Assembly: GCA_017483805.1 (NCBI GenBank)
Contig: JAFUUL010000054.1
Coordinates: forward strand, 1 to 54,104
Length of the DNA stretch: 54,104 bases
Reading direction: 5' to 3'
Source of the DNA: Prevotella sp.
Lineage (GTDB): Bacteria; Bacteroidota; Bacteroidia; Bacteroidales; Bacteroidaceae
Shown here piece after piece: positions 24,627-33,106 of the stretch (the stretch's first letter is position 1; every line of letters starts with the position of its first letter). A program made the position numbers and the translations under genes. A model generated the notes under the pieces. That model was not told the origin of the DNA. It searched no databases and saw only the letters and a program-made list of their open reading frames with translations.

Positions 24627-25814
24627 GTCTTCCGCCGCATCCACGATGGCGCAGACGCACGAGTCGCTCCACACGTTCTCTGCCGTCTCCACCATATCTA
24701 TAATAGTATAGACAGGCAGAATCATGCCCATGATGGCCACCGGAGCCCCGATGCCCGACATGAGTGAGAGCGTCAGGAAGTAGCAGCCCATGGGAACGCC
24801 CGCATTGCCCACGGCAGAGACCACCGAGATGAGCAGCCACAAAGCAACGGTGGGCAGTGTGATGGCCGTACCGCCATTCTGCATGACAAAAAGCGAGGTG
24901 ACCAGAATGAAGGCAGCACAGCCATTCATGTTGATGGTGGTGCAAATGGGCAGCACAAAGCGGGCCACCTCCCTGCGCGCGCCCAGTCGGCGCTCCGCCG
25001 TATCCATCGTCACGGGCAGCGTGGCAGCACTGCTCTTGGTGAAGAGGGCCATCAGCACGGCAGGCATCATGCGGCCCAGCACGCGGACGGGATTCAGTCC
25101 CCTGGCCAACAGGAACAGCGGCAACACCACAAAGAACTGTACCACATTGCCGCCCAGCACCACCAGCACATAGCGGCCCATGGAGTCGGCCACGACACCG
25201 GCACTCACCTGTGCCGACAGTTGTGCCGAGAAAGCCACGATGCCCAGGGGCAGGGTCCAGATGAGCCAGCGGATGAGCAGGTGGAGCAGGTCCTGCAGTC
25301 CCTGCAGTACCTTTACCACGGCAGTCTTGCCGTCGCCGTCGGGCAGTTTGGACAGTCCGATGCCTGTGGCAAAAGCCAGCAACAGAAGAGACAGCACGTT
25401 GCCCTCGAGAAACGGGCGTACCACGTTGCCGGGAACTATGCTGAGCAAATGGTCATAGTAGGTCAGCCCGGGTGCTTCCATAGCCGTTGCCTGCTGACCG
25501 ATTGCATCAGCCGACAGGTTGCCCGGAGCAACGAGCCAGAAAAGTAAGGCTCCCACCGAGGCAGCCGCCGCGGTGGTGAGAAGGGTGTAAGCCAGCGTAC
25601 GTCCGAAGATGCGCCCCGAGCCCGCTGAACCGAAAGTAGCAAAAGTGGTAACTACCGCCAACACAATGGTGGGCACGGCCAGCAGTTGGAACAACCGCGT
25701 GTAGACTGTCGCCACAAAGTCCGCCAGCCCGTCCAGCCATTCCAGCCCCATCATTCCCAGACAGGCACCCGCCACGAGTGCCCCCACCCATACGGCAGTT
25801 CGCTTCATCTCCAT
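24609..25814 (-). CDS. DAACS-family (dicarboxylate/amino acid:cation) symporter
   Basis: The 401-residue membrane protein has about eight hydrophobic segments and the family signatures SSAATLPVT (hairpin HP1), TINMNGCAAF (helix 7) and GNAGVPMG (HP2). This family takes up aspartate, glutamate, dicarboxylates, serine or threonine, or cystine (TcyP) with sodium or protons. Its place between a JAMM protease gene and cysK makes cystine or another sulfur amino acid the best guess, but the substrate cannot be read from sequence. It starts 22 bases after the JAMM gene stop and is the last gene of the first sulfur operon. Its stop codon lies inside the operator-like site for the next operon. Confidence 0.85.
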   Translation of the reverse strand: MEMKRTAVWVGALVAGACLGMMGLEWLDGLADFVATVYTRLFQLLAVPTIVLAVVTTFATFGSAGSGRIFGRTLAYTLLTTAAAASVGALLFWLVAPGNLSADAIGQQATAMEAPGLTYYDHLLSIVPGNVVRPFLEGNVLSLLLLAFATGIGLSKLPDGDGKTAVVKVLQGLQDLLHLLIRWLIWTLPLGIVAFSAQLSAQVSAGVVADSMGRYVLVVLGGNVVQFFVVLPLFLLARGLNPVRVLGRMMPAVLMALFTKSSAATLPVTMDTAERRLGARREVARFVLPICTTINMNGCAAFILVTSLFVMQNGGTAITLPTVALWLLISVVSAVGNAGVPMGCYFLTLSLMSGIGAPVAIMGMILPVYTIIDMVETAENVWSDSCVCAIVDAAEDGYTKG

Positions 25815-25836
25815 TTCCTCTGCGGTCTGCCCTCAC

Positions 25837-26226
25837 TTACAGGTGCTCTTCCCGGTCAACCACCTCGCCGCCGAGGATGCGGAAAGAATTGAGGTGGACG
25901 CCCTCATGCAGGGAGAGGATAGCATAGCGGATGGTGGGGTCGTTGGCCAGACGCAGGTCCTCCTGAGAGGGGCGCGAGGGCGAAGCGGGATGGGAGTGCC
26001 AGTTGGCGAGTATCTTCAGCCCCCTGCTCCGGGCATACTTGAGGGCGGCAAACTGGTCCTTGGGAGCGAAGGAGAAATGCTCGGGCGAGTGGTCGATGTT
26101 CTCCATCGGATAGTTCTCGGTGACCTGGCCGTCGGCTGTTCCCAACAGATAGCCGCAGGTCTCGCAGGGTGCATCCTGCCGGGCCTGGGCTATCAGTTCT
26201 TCTATGACATTTTGTGGTATGTTCAT
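25837..26226 (-). CDS. JAMM/MPN+ metalloprotease (HcyD/Mec+-like)
   Basis: The 129-residue protein is a bare JAMM domain with every catalytic residue: Glu22 in CETCGYLLG, and His77, His79, Ser87, Asp90 in HSHPASPSRPSQED (zinc ligands and the Ser/Asp pair). Small bacterial JAMM proteins of this type (Mec+ in mycobacteria, HcyD in Wolinella) cut after the Gly-Gly of MoaD/ThiS-like carriers. They either expose the C terminus for activation or release the amino acid made on it. The carrier in this operon ends in two residues after the glycines, which gives a clear candidate substrate. The ATG at 26226 (MNIPQNV) is preferred; an upstream TTG lies within a repeat array. Confidence 0.85.
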   Translation of the reverse strand: MNIPQNVIEELIAQARQDAPCETCGYLLGTADGQVTENYPMENIDHSPEHFSFAPKDQFAALKYARSRGLKILANWHSHPASPSRPSQEDLRLANDPTIRYAILSLHEGVHLNSFRILGGEVVDREEHL

Positions 26227-26253
26227 CTCAATCTTCAATCTTCATTTTTCAAT
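26226..26253. repeat. Array with 7-base period (4 units)
   Basis: TCTCAAT, CTTCAAT, CTTCATT, TTTCAAT on the plus strand, filling the junction between the E1-like gene and the JAMM gene. The E1-like stop codon lies inside it. Confidence 0.6.
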
Positions 26254-27055
26254 GCTTCAAGTCGCAGGCGGCCTGCTCGTAGTCTATCAGGTGGTCGATG
26301 GTGGGATGGGTGCCACAGACGGCGCACGTGTCGCGATGGCGAACGGGCACGGTGTGGAACTGCATGGTCTTGGCATCGAAGGTGAGCAGGCGGTCGGTAA
26401 GCAACTGGCCCACGCCGGTGAAGTACTTCAGGGTCTCGGCGGCCTGGATGGTGCCCAGCATGCCGGCAATGGCTCCCAGCACGCCGGCCTGAGAGCACGT
26501 GGGCACGGCACCCACGGGGGGCGGCTCCTTGAACATGCAGCGATAGCAGGCGGTGCCGGGCAGATGGGTGAAGGTCTGGCCACGGAAGCGCAGGATGCCA
26601 CCGTGGGAGAAGGGCTTGCCGGCCATGACGCAGGCATCGTTGATGAGGAACTTGACGGGGAAGTTGTCGGTGCCGTCGACGATGAAGTCGTACTCGCGGA
26701 TGATGTCGAGGGCATTGCTCGAATCGAGGAACTCGTAGTAGGTGTCTACCTGGACATCGGGGTTGATGGCCTGTATCTTCTCACGGGCGCTCTCCACCTT
26801 GGGCACACCTACGTCCTTGGTGAAATGGATGACCTGCCGCTGCAGGTTGCTCAGGTCGACCACGTCGGCATCGACGATACCAATGCGACCTATGCCTGCG
26901 GCGGCCAGATAGAGTGAAACGGGGGCTCCCAGTCCGCCTGCGCCCACCACGAGCACCCGGGCCTGGAGTATCTTCTCCTGTCCCTCCACGCCCACGTCCT
27001 GCAGCAGGATGTGGCGCGAGTAGCGTTGTATCTGTTCTTCGGTGAAATCGTACAT
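26249..27055 (-). CDS. ThiF/MoeB/HesA-type E1-like adenylyltransferase (sulfur-carrier activating)
   Basis: The 268-residue enzyme has the ATP-binding GAGGLG motif (residues 38-43) and RYSRHILLQDVG near the start. It also has the Asp127-Asp130 loop (DGTDNF) and two zinc-binding CxxC pairs (Cys170/Cys173 in CYRC and Cys244/Cys247 in CAVC). Cys187 in PTCSQAG is the likely thiol that holds the carrier or sulfur. There is no C-terminal rhodanese domain, so sulfur must come from another protein, perhaps the TusA-like product. It adenylates the Gly-Gly end of a MoaD/ThiS-like protein so that a thiocarboxylate can form. No thiamine or molybdopterin genes are nearby, so a dedicated carrier partner (27087-27299) is more likely. 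Confidence 0.88.
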   Translation of the reverse strand: MYDFTEEQIQRYSRHILLQDVGVEGQEKILQARVLVVGAGGLGAPVSLYLAAAGIGRIGIVDADVVDLSNLQRQVIHFTKDVGVPKVESAREKIQAINPDVQVDTYYEFLDSSNALDIIREYDFIVDGTDNFPVKFLINDACVMAGKPFSHGGILRFRGQTFTHLPGTACYRCMFKEPPPVGAVPTCSQAGVLGAIAGMLGTIQAAETLKYFTGVGQLLTDRLLTFDAKTMQFHTVPVRHRDTCAVCGTHPTIDHLIDYEQAACDLKH

Positions 27056-27058
27056 TTC

Positions 27059-27086
27059 TCTTAACTCTTAATTCTTAACTCTTAAT
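27059..27086. repeat. Array with 7-base period (4 units)
   Basis: TCTTAAC, TCTTAAT, TCTTAAC, TCTTAAT on the plus strand. It fills the gap between the sulfur-carrier stop and the E1-like start. On the coding strand the units read GTTAAGA/ATTAAGA, with TAA in each; the AAGAG formed at the unit borders could serve as a ribosome binding site for the E1-like gene. Confidence 0.65.
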
Positions 27087-27299
27087 TCAATATGCTCCTC
27101 CTCCCATGAAGTAGAGGAAGTCCACATGGTCGCCTTCCTGTATCTGAATGCTATCCCAGTCTTCGCGCTCGGCGAACTCCTCGTTCACCTGCACGCTGAC
27201 CATCTCGGGGTTTTCCACCAGTAGTTGCTCGATGAGTGTGGTCACCGTGAGAGGCAGGCTGACTTCCCTGGCCTCGTCGTTCACATAGATCTTTGCCAT
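27087..27299 (-). CDS. MoaD/ThiS-like sulfur carrier with C-terminal extension (HcyS/CysO-like)
   Basis: The 70-residue protein shows the ubiquitin-like pattern of MoaD/ThiS: MAKIYVNDEARE, VTTLIEQLL, VSVQVNEEF, and the terminal VDFLYFMGGGAY. Carriers of this fold end in Gly-Gly, which is adenylated and turned into a thiocarboxylate. Here Ala-Tyr follows the glycines (stop codon TGA checked at 27087-27089), so the end must be trimmed first. A complete JAMM protease and an E1-like enzyme follow in the operon. This matches the logic of the Wolinella HcyS-HcyD-HcyF system, which feeds MetY. It is the first gene of the operon, with a -7 element 45 bases upstream. Confidence 0.85.
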   Translation of the reverse strand: MAKIYVNDEAREVSLPLTVTTLIEQLLVENPEMVSVQVNEEFAEREDWDSIQIQEGDHVDFLYFMGGGAY

Positions 27300-27343
27300 A
27301 GTCGTTGTTTCTGTTTTGTTTTGTCGATAAATATTTCCGGCGG

Positions 27344-27351
27344 CAAAGGTA
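27344..27351 (-). promoter_or_regulatory. -7 element of the sulfur-carrier operon promoter
   Basis: The minus strand reads TACCTTTG, identical to the -7 of the cysK and LuxR-type promoters. The -33 position (27372-27375) reads ATGT, without TTG. A weak -33 fits a promoter that needs an activator; the operator-like palindrome lies 61.5 bases (centre) upstream of the -7 inner edge. Confidence 0.6.
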
Positions 27352-27355
27352 CAAC

Positions 27356-27389
27356 AAAAACCGCTGTCGTGACATCACACAACAGCGGT
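27356..27389 (-). terminator. Rho-independent terminator after the FKBP gene
   Basis: On the minus strand, ACCGCTGT pairs with ACAGCGGT (27382-27389 with 27360-27367), with an inner GTG/CAC pairing, followed by TTTTTG. It ends transcription from the glyS-FKBP unit and separates it from the sulfur-carrier operon, whose promoter overlaps it. Confidence 0.7.
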
Positions 27390-27396
27390 AATCCAT

Positions 27397-27414
27397 ATAC
27401 CTAAGGTTTGGTAT
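27397..27414. promoter_or_regulatory. Operator-like palindrome upstream of the sulfur-carrier operon
   Basis: ATACCTAAGGTTTGGTAT fits ATACC-N8-GGTAT and differs from the cysK site (24605-24622) at only the two central bases. Its distance to the -7 element is identical in both promoters. Confidence 0.7.
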
Positions 27415-27418
27415 TTTT

Positions 27419-27446
27419 CAATCCTCAATCTTCAATCTGCAATCCC
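27419..27446. repeat. Array with 7-base period (4 units)
   Basis: CAATCCT, CAATCTT, CAATCTG, CAATCCC on the plus strand. On the coding strand it forms the last codons (IAD) and stop TGA of the FKBP gene. Confidence 0.6.
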
Positions 27447-28049
27447 CCTTCTGGCACTCCACACGGGCATGGCTTGCCCGGCGGGGCTGAAGTCTACAAG
27501 GGTGAGGTCGAAGATGAGGGTGCTGTAGGGCGGTATGCCGGCACTGGTTTTGTCCTGACTGCCGTAGCCCAGGTCGGCGGGAATGTAGACGCGCCAGTAG
27601 TCGCCGCGATGCATGTGCTGCAAGGCGGTGCTCATGCCGGCGATGAGGGCCGACAGTTTCATGCGGCTGGTGGCAGCGGTCTGCAACGAGTAGGTGCCAT
27701 AGACGGTGCCGTCGAAGACGTAGCCCTGGGGGTAACTGGCGGTGGGGATGATGCGTCCCTGATAGCAGACGCGCACGGAGTCGGTGTAGACGGGCCGCTC
27801 GTCGCCTGTGCCGCTAGCGATGGTCTTCACGTAGATGTAGTCTGTGGGCTGGCCTTCGGCCTGCGGGTCGAGCGAGAAGTTCTTGATGCGCTGCCACGAG
27901 GCGGGGTTGGCACGCAGCGAGTCGGCCAACGTGGCAAAGTAGGCCTCGTTGCGCTCCTGCCAGTTGGCATAGTCGTCTTCCTCGCCGGTGTTTTCGCTAC
28001 AAGAAGTGAAGAGAAGTAAGAAAGCGAAAAGGCAAACAGATGTCTTCAT
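27432..28049 (-). CDS. FKBP-type peptidyl-prolyl isomerase, lipoprotein
   Basis: The 205-residue product has a signal peptide with lipobox LFTSC and an acidic linker, so it sits in the periplasm or outer membrane. Residues about 70-190 are an FKBP domain: DSVRVCYQGRI, GYVFDGTVYGT, LIAGMSTALQHMHRGDYWRVYIPADLGYG and PYSTLIFDLTLVDF. It catalyses cis-trans isomerisation at proline and may help fold exported proteins. It starts nine bases after the glyS stop and is co-transcribed with it. The extreme C terminus is encoded by a 7-base repeat array. Confidence 0.87.
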   Translation of the reverse strand: MKTSVCLFAFLLLFTSCSENTGEEDDYANWQERNEAYFATLADSLRANPASWQRIKNFSLDPQAEGQPTDYIYVKTIASGTGDERPVYTDSVRVCYQGRIIPTASYPQGYVFDGTVYGTYSLQTAATSRMKLSALIAGMSTALQHMHRGDYWRVYIPADLGYGSQDKTSAGIPPYSTLIFDLTLVDFSPAGQAMPVWSARRGIAD

Positions 28050-28057
28050 GTCGTGCT

Positions 28058-29596
28058 CTATAGTTTCTTCAGCAGCGAGGCGATGCTCACCTTGTCCTCG
28101 ATGATGGCGGCCAGGTCGCTAATCTTCACACGTTCCTGCTCCATGGTGTCGCGGAAGCGGAGGGTGACGCAGCCATCCACGAGCGTGTCGTGGTCCACGG
28201 TGACGCAGTAGGGCGTGCCGATGGCATCCTGACGGCGGTAGCGCTTGCCGATAGAGTCCTTCTCGTCGTACTGGGTGTTGAAGTGGAACTTCAGGTCGTT
28301 CACAATCTCGCGGGCCTTCTCGGGCAGTCCGTCCTTCTTCACCAGCGGCATGACGGCCAGTTTGACGGGAGCCAGTGCTGCGGGCAACTTCAGGACTACG
28401 CGGGTCTCGCCGTTCTCCAGTTTCTCCTCCTCGTAGGCGTGGCACATGATGCTGAGGAACATACGGTCTACGCCGATGGAGGTCTCGATGACGTACGGGG
28501 TGTACGACTCGTTGGTCTGCGGATCGAAGTACTTGATGCTCTTACCAGAGAACTTCTCGTGCTGAGAGAGGTCGAAGTTGGTGCGGCTGTGGATGCCCTC
28601 CACCTCCTTGAAGCCAAACGGCATCTTGAACTCGATGTCGGTGGCAGCGTTGGCGTAGTGGGCCAGTTTGTCGTGGTCGTGGAAGCGGTAGTTCTCGGCG
28701 CCGAAGCCCAGGTTCTGGTGCCACTTCATGCGGGTCTCCTTCCAGCGGGGGAACCACTCCAACTCCGTGCCAGGCTGCACGAAAAACTGCATCTCCATCT
28801 GCTCGAACTCGCGCATGCGGAAGATGAACTGGCGGGCCACAATCTCATTGCGGAAAGCCTTACCAATCTGGGCGATGCCGAAGGGAATCTTCATGCGGCC
28901 GGTCTTCTGCACGTTCAGGTAGTTGACGAAGATGCCCTGAGCGGTCTCAGGACGCAGGTAGACCTTCATCGAGCCGTCGGCCGAAGCGCCCATCTCGGTG
29001 GAGAACATCAGGTTGAACTGGCGCACGTCGGTCCAGTTGCGAGTGCCGCTGATGGGGCAGACAATCTCCTCATCGAGGATGATCTGGCGCAGTGCCTCCA
29101 GATCGGGGCCCTGCATGGCGGCGGCGTAGCGCTCGTGGAGGGCGTCGCGCTTCTCCTTAGTTTCCTTTACGCGCTCGCTGGTCTCCAGATACTTGGCCTC
29201 GTCAAACGAGTCGCCGAAGCGCTTGCGGGCTTTGTCCACCTCCTTCTGTATCTTCTCGTCATACTTGGCTATCTGGTCCTCGATGAGCACATCGGCACGA
29301 TAGCGCTTCTTCGAGTCGCGGTTGTCGATGAGGGGATCGTTGAAGGCATCCACGTGGCCCGAGGCCTTCCAGATGGTGGGGTGCATGAAGATGGCCGAGT
29401 CGATGCCCACGATGTTGTCGTGAAGCAGGACCATCGACTTCCACCAGTATTCCTTGATATTGTTTTTCAACTCAACGCCGTTCTGTCCGTAGTCGTAGAC
29501 TGCGCCCAGTCCATCATAGATATCGCTGGAAGGGAACACGAAACCATATTCCTTGCAGTGCGATACAATCTTCTTAAATACGTCTTCTTGTGCCAT
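28058..29596 (-). CDS. glyS: Glycine--tRNA ligase (alpha2 type)
   Basis: The 512-residue class II synthetase charges tRNA-Gly. It has the N-terminal block SHCKEYGFVFPSSDIYDGLGAVYDYGQNGVELK, motif 2 (GKAFRNEIVARQFIFRMREFEQMEMQFF), the GlyRS-specific RPETAQGIFVNY, and motif 3 near IGVDRMFLSIM. The C-terminal anticodon-binding domain contains DAIGTPYCVTVD. Length and order fit the homodimeric eukaryote/archaea-like GlyRS used by Bacteroidetes. A TACCTTTG element 32 bases upstream gives the promoter. It heads a two-gene unit with the FKBP gene. Confidence 0.95.
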   Translation of the reverse strand: MAQEDVFKKIVSHCKEYGFVFPSSDIYDGLGAVYDYGQNGVELKNNIKEYWWKSMVLLHDNIVGIDSAIFMHPTIWKASGHVDAFNDPLIDNRDSKKRYRADVLIEDQIAKYDEKIQKEVDKARKRFGDSFDEAKYLETSERVKETKEKRDALHERYAAAMQGPDLEALRQIILDEEIVCPISGTRNWTDVRQFNLMFSTEMGASADGSMKVYLRPETAQGIFVNYLNVQKTGRMKIPFGIAQIGKAFRNEIVARQFIFRMREFEQMEMQFFVQPGTELEWFPRWKETRMKWHQNLGFGAENYRFHDHDKLAHYANAATDIEFKMPFGFKEVEGIHSRTNFDLSQHEKFSGKSIKYFDPQTNESYTPYVIETSIGVDRMFLSIMCHAYEEEKLENGETRVVLKLPAALAPVKLAVMPLVKKDGLPEKAREIVNDLKFHFNTQYDEKDSIGKRYRRQDAIGTPYCVTVDHDTLVDGCVTLRFRDTMEQERVKISDLAAIIEDKVSIASLLKKL

Positions 29597-29627
29597 AATA
29601 AGTGTAATTTATTCGAATAATTGGGTG

Positions 29628-29635
29628 CAAAGGTA
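29628..29635 (-). promoter_or_regulatory. -7 element of the glyS promoter
   Basis: The minus strand reads TACCTTTG, 31 bases from the glyS ATG. No clear -33 TTG is seen. Confidence 0.55.
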
Positions 29636-29653
29636 CAAATTATAATTAAAAAA

Positions 29654-29681
29654 GAAGAATCAAGAGGTAAGAATTAAGAAA
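29654..29681. repeat. Array with 7-base period (4 units)
   Basis: GAAGAAT, CAAGAGG, TAAGAAT, TAAGAAA on the plus strand, lying between the divergent promoters of glyS and the cytidylate-kinase-like gene. Confidence 0.5.
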
Positions 29682-29688
29682 TATTTTG

Positions 29689-29696
29689 TATCTTTG
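29689..29696 (+). promoter_or_regulatory. -7 element upstream of the cytidylate-kinase-like gene
   Basis: TATCTTTG matches TAnnTTTG, 20 bases before the ATG at 29717. The -33 distance falls in the repeat array and lacks TTG. Confidence 0.55.
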
Positions 29697-29716
29697 CATC
29701 CACATTGCCAACAACT

Positions 29717-30370
29717 ATGAACAAGAACGAGAGATTCGTAATAGCCATCAACCGCGAACTGGGCTCCGGCGGACGCGCCATCGGACAGCAGTTGGCTGAG
29801 CGCCTCGGCGTGCCTTTCTACGACAAGGCCGTCATCCAGGGACTGCAGGAGAAGTTCAGCCTGAGCAGCGAAGAGATAGAGCGGCTGAAGGCCAAGAAGA
29901 GCAACTGGTGGACAGACATGCTGCAGACCTTCGTGCCCACCTTCGAGCGGGCCAACGTGTCGGCCTACTACCAGCCGTCGGGCCGGGTGCCCGACTCGAT
30001 GACCACCGAGGAGATGTACCACGCCGAGACGGAGATACTGAAGGAGGTGGCCGCCGAGGGCTCGTGCATCATCGCCGGGCGCAGCGCCTTCTACATATTC
30101 GACCAGCACCCCAACCACCTGAACATCCTGATACAGGCGTCGCTGGAGTACCGCATAGCCCACGTGATGCAGAAGCGGGGCATCAGCCGCGAGCAGGCCA
30201 TGAGCATCATCGACGAGGTGGACAAGGGCCGCGAGCAGTACATCCGCCGCTACACCGGCACGTCGCGCTACGATGCCCGCTACTATCAACTGGTGATCAG
30301 CATGGACGGCCTCAGCGAGGAGCAGGCCGTAGACCTGATCATGCGCTACATTGACGCTCAATCAAAATAA
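29717..30370 (+). CDS. Cytidylate-kinase-like family protein
   Basis: The 217-residue protein begins MNKNERFVIAINRELGSGGRAIGQQLAERLGVPFYDK. The P-loop is the GSGG variant of the 'Cytidylate_kin2' group. It continues with ADGSCIIAGRSAFYIF-like and HVMQKRGISREQAMSIIDEVDKGREQYIRRYTG blocks, the latter resembling a lid. A canonical Cmk is encoded separately at 41708-42394, so this paralogue probably acts on another substrate. It is followed by topoisomerase IV subunit A 27 bases later. A TTG 12 bases upstream is in frame, but the ATG fits better. Confidence 0.8.
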   Translation: MNKNERFVIAINRELGSGGRAIGQQLAERLGVPFYDKAVIQGLQEKFSLSSEEIERLKAKKSNWWTDMLQTFVPTFERANVSAYYQPSGRVPDSMTTEEMYHAETEILKEVAAEGSCIIAGRSAFYIFDQHPNHLNILIQASLEYRIAHVMQKRGISREQAMSIIDEVDKGREQYIRRYTGTSRYDARYYQLVISMDGLSEEQAVDLIMRYIDAQSK

Positions 30371-30397
30371 AGAAAACAGCAAACCCACTCTAACCCA

Positions 30398-33106
30398 ATG
30401 GACGACGAAATAAAAGACCTGATTCCTGAGACTCCTGAGAGCGAAGAGGCCGCAGACACCGCTGAAGGCCACTCCGACTATAAGCCCGTGAACCGCTTCG
30501 ACGCCTCGGTGGTGCACCACCTGAGCGGCATGTACCAGAACTGGTTCCTCGACTATGCATCCTATGTCATCCTGGAGCGCGCCGTGCCTCACATCGAGGA
30601 CGGCTTCAAGCCCGTGCAGCGACGCATCATGCACTCGATGAAGCGCATGGACGACGGCAGATATAACAAGGTGGCCAACATTGTGGGCCACACCATGCAG
30701 TTCCACCCCCACGGCGATGCCAGCATCGGCGACGCCCTGGTGCAACTGGGACAGAAGGACCTGCTGGTGGACACGCAGGGCAACTGGGGCAACATCCTGA
30801 CCGGCGACCGTGCGGCCGCCCCACGATACATCGAGGCCCGACTTAGCAAGTTTGCCCTCGACACCGTCTTCAACCCCAAGACCACCGAGTGGCAACTGTC
30901 CTACGACGGCCGCAACAAGGAGCCCATCACGCTGCCCGTGAAGTTCCCGCTACTGCTGGCACAGGGAGCCGAGGGCATCGCCGTGGGTCTGTCGTCGAAG
31001 ATCCTGCCCCACAACTTCTGCGAGATCTGCGATGCGGCCATCGCCTATCTGCACGGACGCGAGTTCCACCTCTACCCCGACTTCCAGACGGGCGGCTCCA
31101 TCGACGTGTCGAAATACAACGACGGCCAGCGCGGCGGCGTGCTGAAAGTGAGAGCAAAAATAGAAAAACTGGACCAGAAGACGCTGGTCATCCGCGACCT
31201 GCCCTTCTCGAAGACCGTCAGCACCGTCATTGAGAGCATCACCAAGGCCATCGAGAAAGGCAAAATAAAAGCCCGCAACGTGACCGACCTGACATCGGCC
31301 CAGGTGGAGATTCAGGTGCATCTGGCCCCTGGCGTCAGCAGCGACAAGACGCTCGACGCCCTCTACGCCTTCACCGACTGCGAGATCAACATCTCGCCCA
31401 ACTGCTGCGTCATCAAGGACGAGCGGCCGCAGTTCCTCACCGTGAGCGACGTGCTGCGCCACTCCGTAGAGCGCACCAAGGACCTCATCCGTCAGGAACT
31501 GGAGATTCGCAAAAACGAACTGCTGGAGCAGTACCACTTCTGCTCGCTGGAGAAAATCTTCATCGAGGAGCGCATCTACAAAGACAAGAAGTTTGAGGAG
31601 GCACCCAACGTGGACAAGGTGTGCGAGCATATCGACAACCGGCTGACACCCTTCTACCCCCAACTGGTGCGCGAGGTGACCAAGGACGACATCCTGCGCC
31701 TGCTGGAGATCAAGATGCAGCGCATCCTGAAGTTCAACAAGGAGAAGGCCGACGAACTGATGGCCCGCATCAAGGCCGAGATTGAGCAGATAGACCGCGA
31801 CCTGCAGAATCTGGTGGAGGTGACTGCCGACTGGTTCCAGTTCCTGAAGGACAAGTACGGCAAGGACCATCCGCGACTGACCGAGATTCGCAACTTCGAC
31901 ACCATCGAGGCTACCAAGGTGGTGGAGGCCAACCAGAAACTCTACATCAACCGCCAGGAGGGCTTTATCGGCACGGGCCTGAAGAAAGACGAGTTTGTGT
32001 GCAACTGCTCCGACATCGACGATGTGATCATCTTCTACAAGGACGGCAAGTTCAAGGTGGTGCGCGTGGCCGAGAAACTCTTTGTGGGCAAGAACGTCAT
32101 GTGGCTGAGCGTGTTCAAGAAGAACGACAAGCGCACTATATATAATATGGTGTACCGCGACGGACGCCAAGGCCCCTGCTACATCAAGCGCTTCAACGTG
32201 ACCGGCATCACCCGCGACCGCGAGGTGGACACCACACAGGGCACGCCGGGCACGAAGGTGCTCTACTTCACGGCCAACCCCAACGGCGAGGCCGAGGTCA
32301 TCAAGGTGACGCTCGACGCCTCGGTGCAGGCCGCCCATCCGCGCATGAGCATCTTCCTGGAGCGCTCGTTTGCCAACATCGACATCAAGGGCCGTTCGGC
32401 CAGGGGCAACCTCCTGACGAAGTTCCCCGTACACCGCATCACGCTGAAGGCTCAGGGCCACTCCACGCTGGGCGGACGCAAGGTGTGGTTCGATCCCGAC
32501 GTGAACCGTCTGAACTACGACGAGCACGGCACGCTGCTGGGCGAGTTCTTCGATGACGACCAGATCCTGGTGACGCTGAAGAACGGTGACTTCTACCTGA
32601 CCAACTTCGACGTCAACAACCACTACGAGGAAAACATCCTGCGTATAGAGAAGTACCAGCCCGACAAGGTATGGACGGCGGTGCTCTTCGATGCCGACAA
32701 CCAGGGCTACCCCTACATGAAGCGATTCCTGATGGAGGGTCTGAAGCGCAAGCAGAACTTCCTGGGCGAGAATCCGCAGTCGATGCTGGTGCTGCTCAGC
32801 GATGTGGTCTATCCGCTCATCCGCGTCACCTACGGCGGTGCCGACGAGTTCCGCGGATCGGAGGACATCGATGCCGAGCAGTTCATTGCCGTGAAGGGCT
32901 TCAAGGCCAAGGGCAAGCGCATCAGCACCTGGCAGGTTGAGAGCATCGTGGAACTGGAGCCCACGCGCTTCCCAGAAGCCTCCCCCGACCCCTCCGAAGG
33001 AGGGGAGGACCTTTCGGACGCTGACAACCTCGACCCCGATGCCGGCAAGAGTGAGCAGCAAATCATAGACGAGATGACCGGTCAACTGAGATTGTTCGAT
33101 GATTAA
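30398..33106 (+). CDS. DNA topoisomerase IV subunit A (ParC/GyrA-like)
   Basis: The 902-residue protein is a type IIA topoisomerase subunit A. The catalytic Tyr is Tyr144 in [10 protein letters not shown], after [21 protein letters not shown]. Residues about 40-500 form the breakage-reunion core; the C-terminal region (about 530-870) has the beta-pinwheel repeats in a lineage-specific form. It lacks the GyrA box, which supports topoisomerase IV over gyrase. It would decatenate daughter chromosomes with a ParE partner not in this window. Between the pinwheel and the last block ([14 protein letters not shown]) is a stretch [14 protein letters not shown] encoded by a GC-rich palindromic repeat, an in-frame insertion into a linker. 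The stop overlaps the next gene by 8 bases. Confidence 0.9.
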   Translation: MDDEIKDLIPETPESEEAADTAEGHSDYKPVNRFDASVVHHLSGMYQNWFLDYASYVILERAVPHIEDGFKPVQRRIMHSMKRMDDGRYNKVANIVGHTMQFHPHGDASIGDALVQLGQKDLLVDTQGNWGNILTGDRAAAPRYIEARLSKFALDTVFNPKTTEWQLSYDGRNKEPITLPVKFPLLLAQGAEGIAVGLSSKILPHNFCEICDAAIAYLHGREFHLYPDFQTGGSIDVSKYNDGQRGGVLKVRAKIEKLDQKTLVIRDLPFSKTVSTVIESITKAIEKGKIKARNVTDLTSAQVEIQVHLAPGVSSDKTLDALYAFTDCEINISPNCCVIKDERPQFLTVSDVLRHSVERTKDLIRQELEIRKNELLEQYHFCSLEKIFIEERIYKDKKFEEAPNVDKVCEHIDNRLTPFYPQLVREVTKDDILRLLEIKMQRILKFNKEKADELMARIKAEIEQIDRDLQNLVEVTADWFQFLKDKYGKDHPRLTEIRNFDTIEATKVVEANQKLYINRQEGFIGTGLKKDEFVCNCSDIDDVIIFYKDGKFKVVRVAEKLFVGKNVMWLSVFKKNDKRTIYNMVYRDGRQGPCYIKRFNVTGITRDREVDTTQGTPGTKVLYFTANPNGEAEVIKVTLDASVQAAHPRMSIFLERSFANIDIKGRSARGNLLTKFPVHRITLKAQGHSTLGGRKVWFDPDVNRLNYDEHGTLLGEFFDDDQILVTLKNGDFYLTNFDVNNHYEENILRIEKYQPDKVWTAVLFDADNQGYPYMKRFLMEGLKRKQNFLGENPQSMLVLLSDVVYPLIRVTYGGADEFRGSEDIDAEQFIAVKGFKAKGKRISTWQVESIVELEPTRFPEASPDPSEGGEDLSDADNLDPDAGKSEQQIIDEMTGQLRLFDD
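32978..33011. repeat. GC-rich palindromic repeat, copy B (inside topoisomerase IV subunit A gene)
   Basis: The core CCCCTCC/GGAGGGG with a preceding CCTCCCCC run matches copy C (48073-48101) at 26 of 29 positions. It adds about 11 codons ([11 protein letters not shown]) without breaking the frame. Confidence 0.7.

Noticed and set aside
26249-27299. Thiamine (ThiS/ThiF) or molybdopterin (MoaD/MoeB) biosynthesis genes
   Set aside because: No thiazole or molybdopterin genes are nearby; the JAMM protease, cysK and MetY-like genes and the Ala-Tyr tail point to amino acid sulfur transfer.
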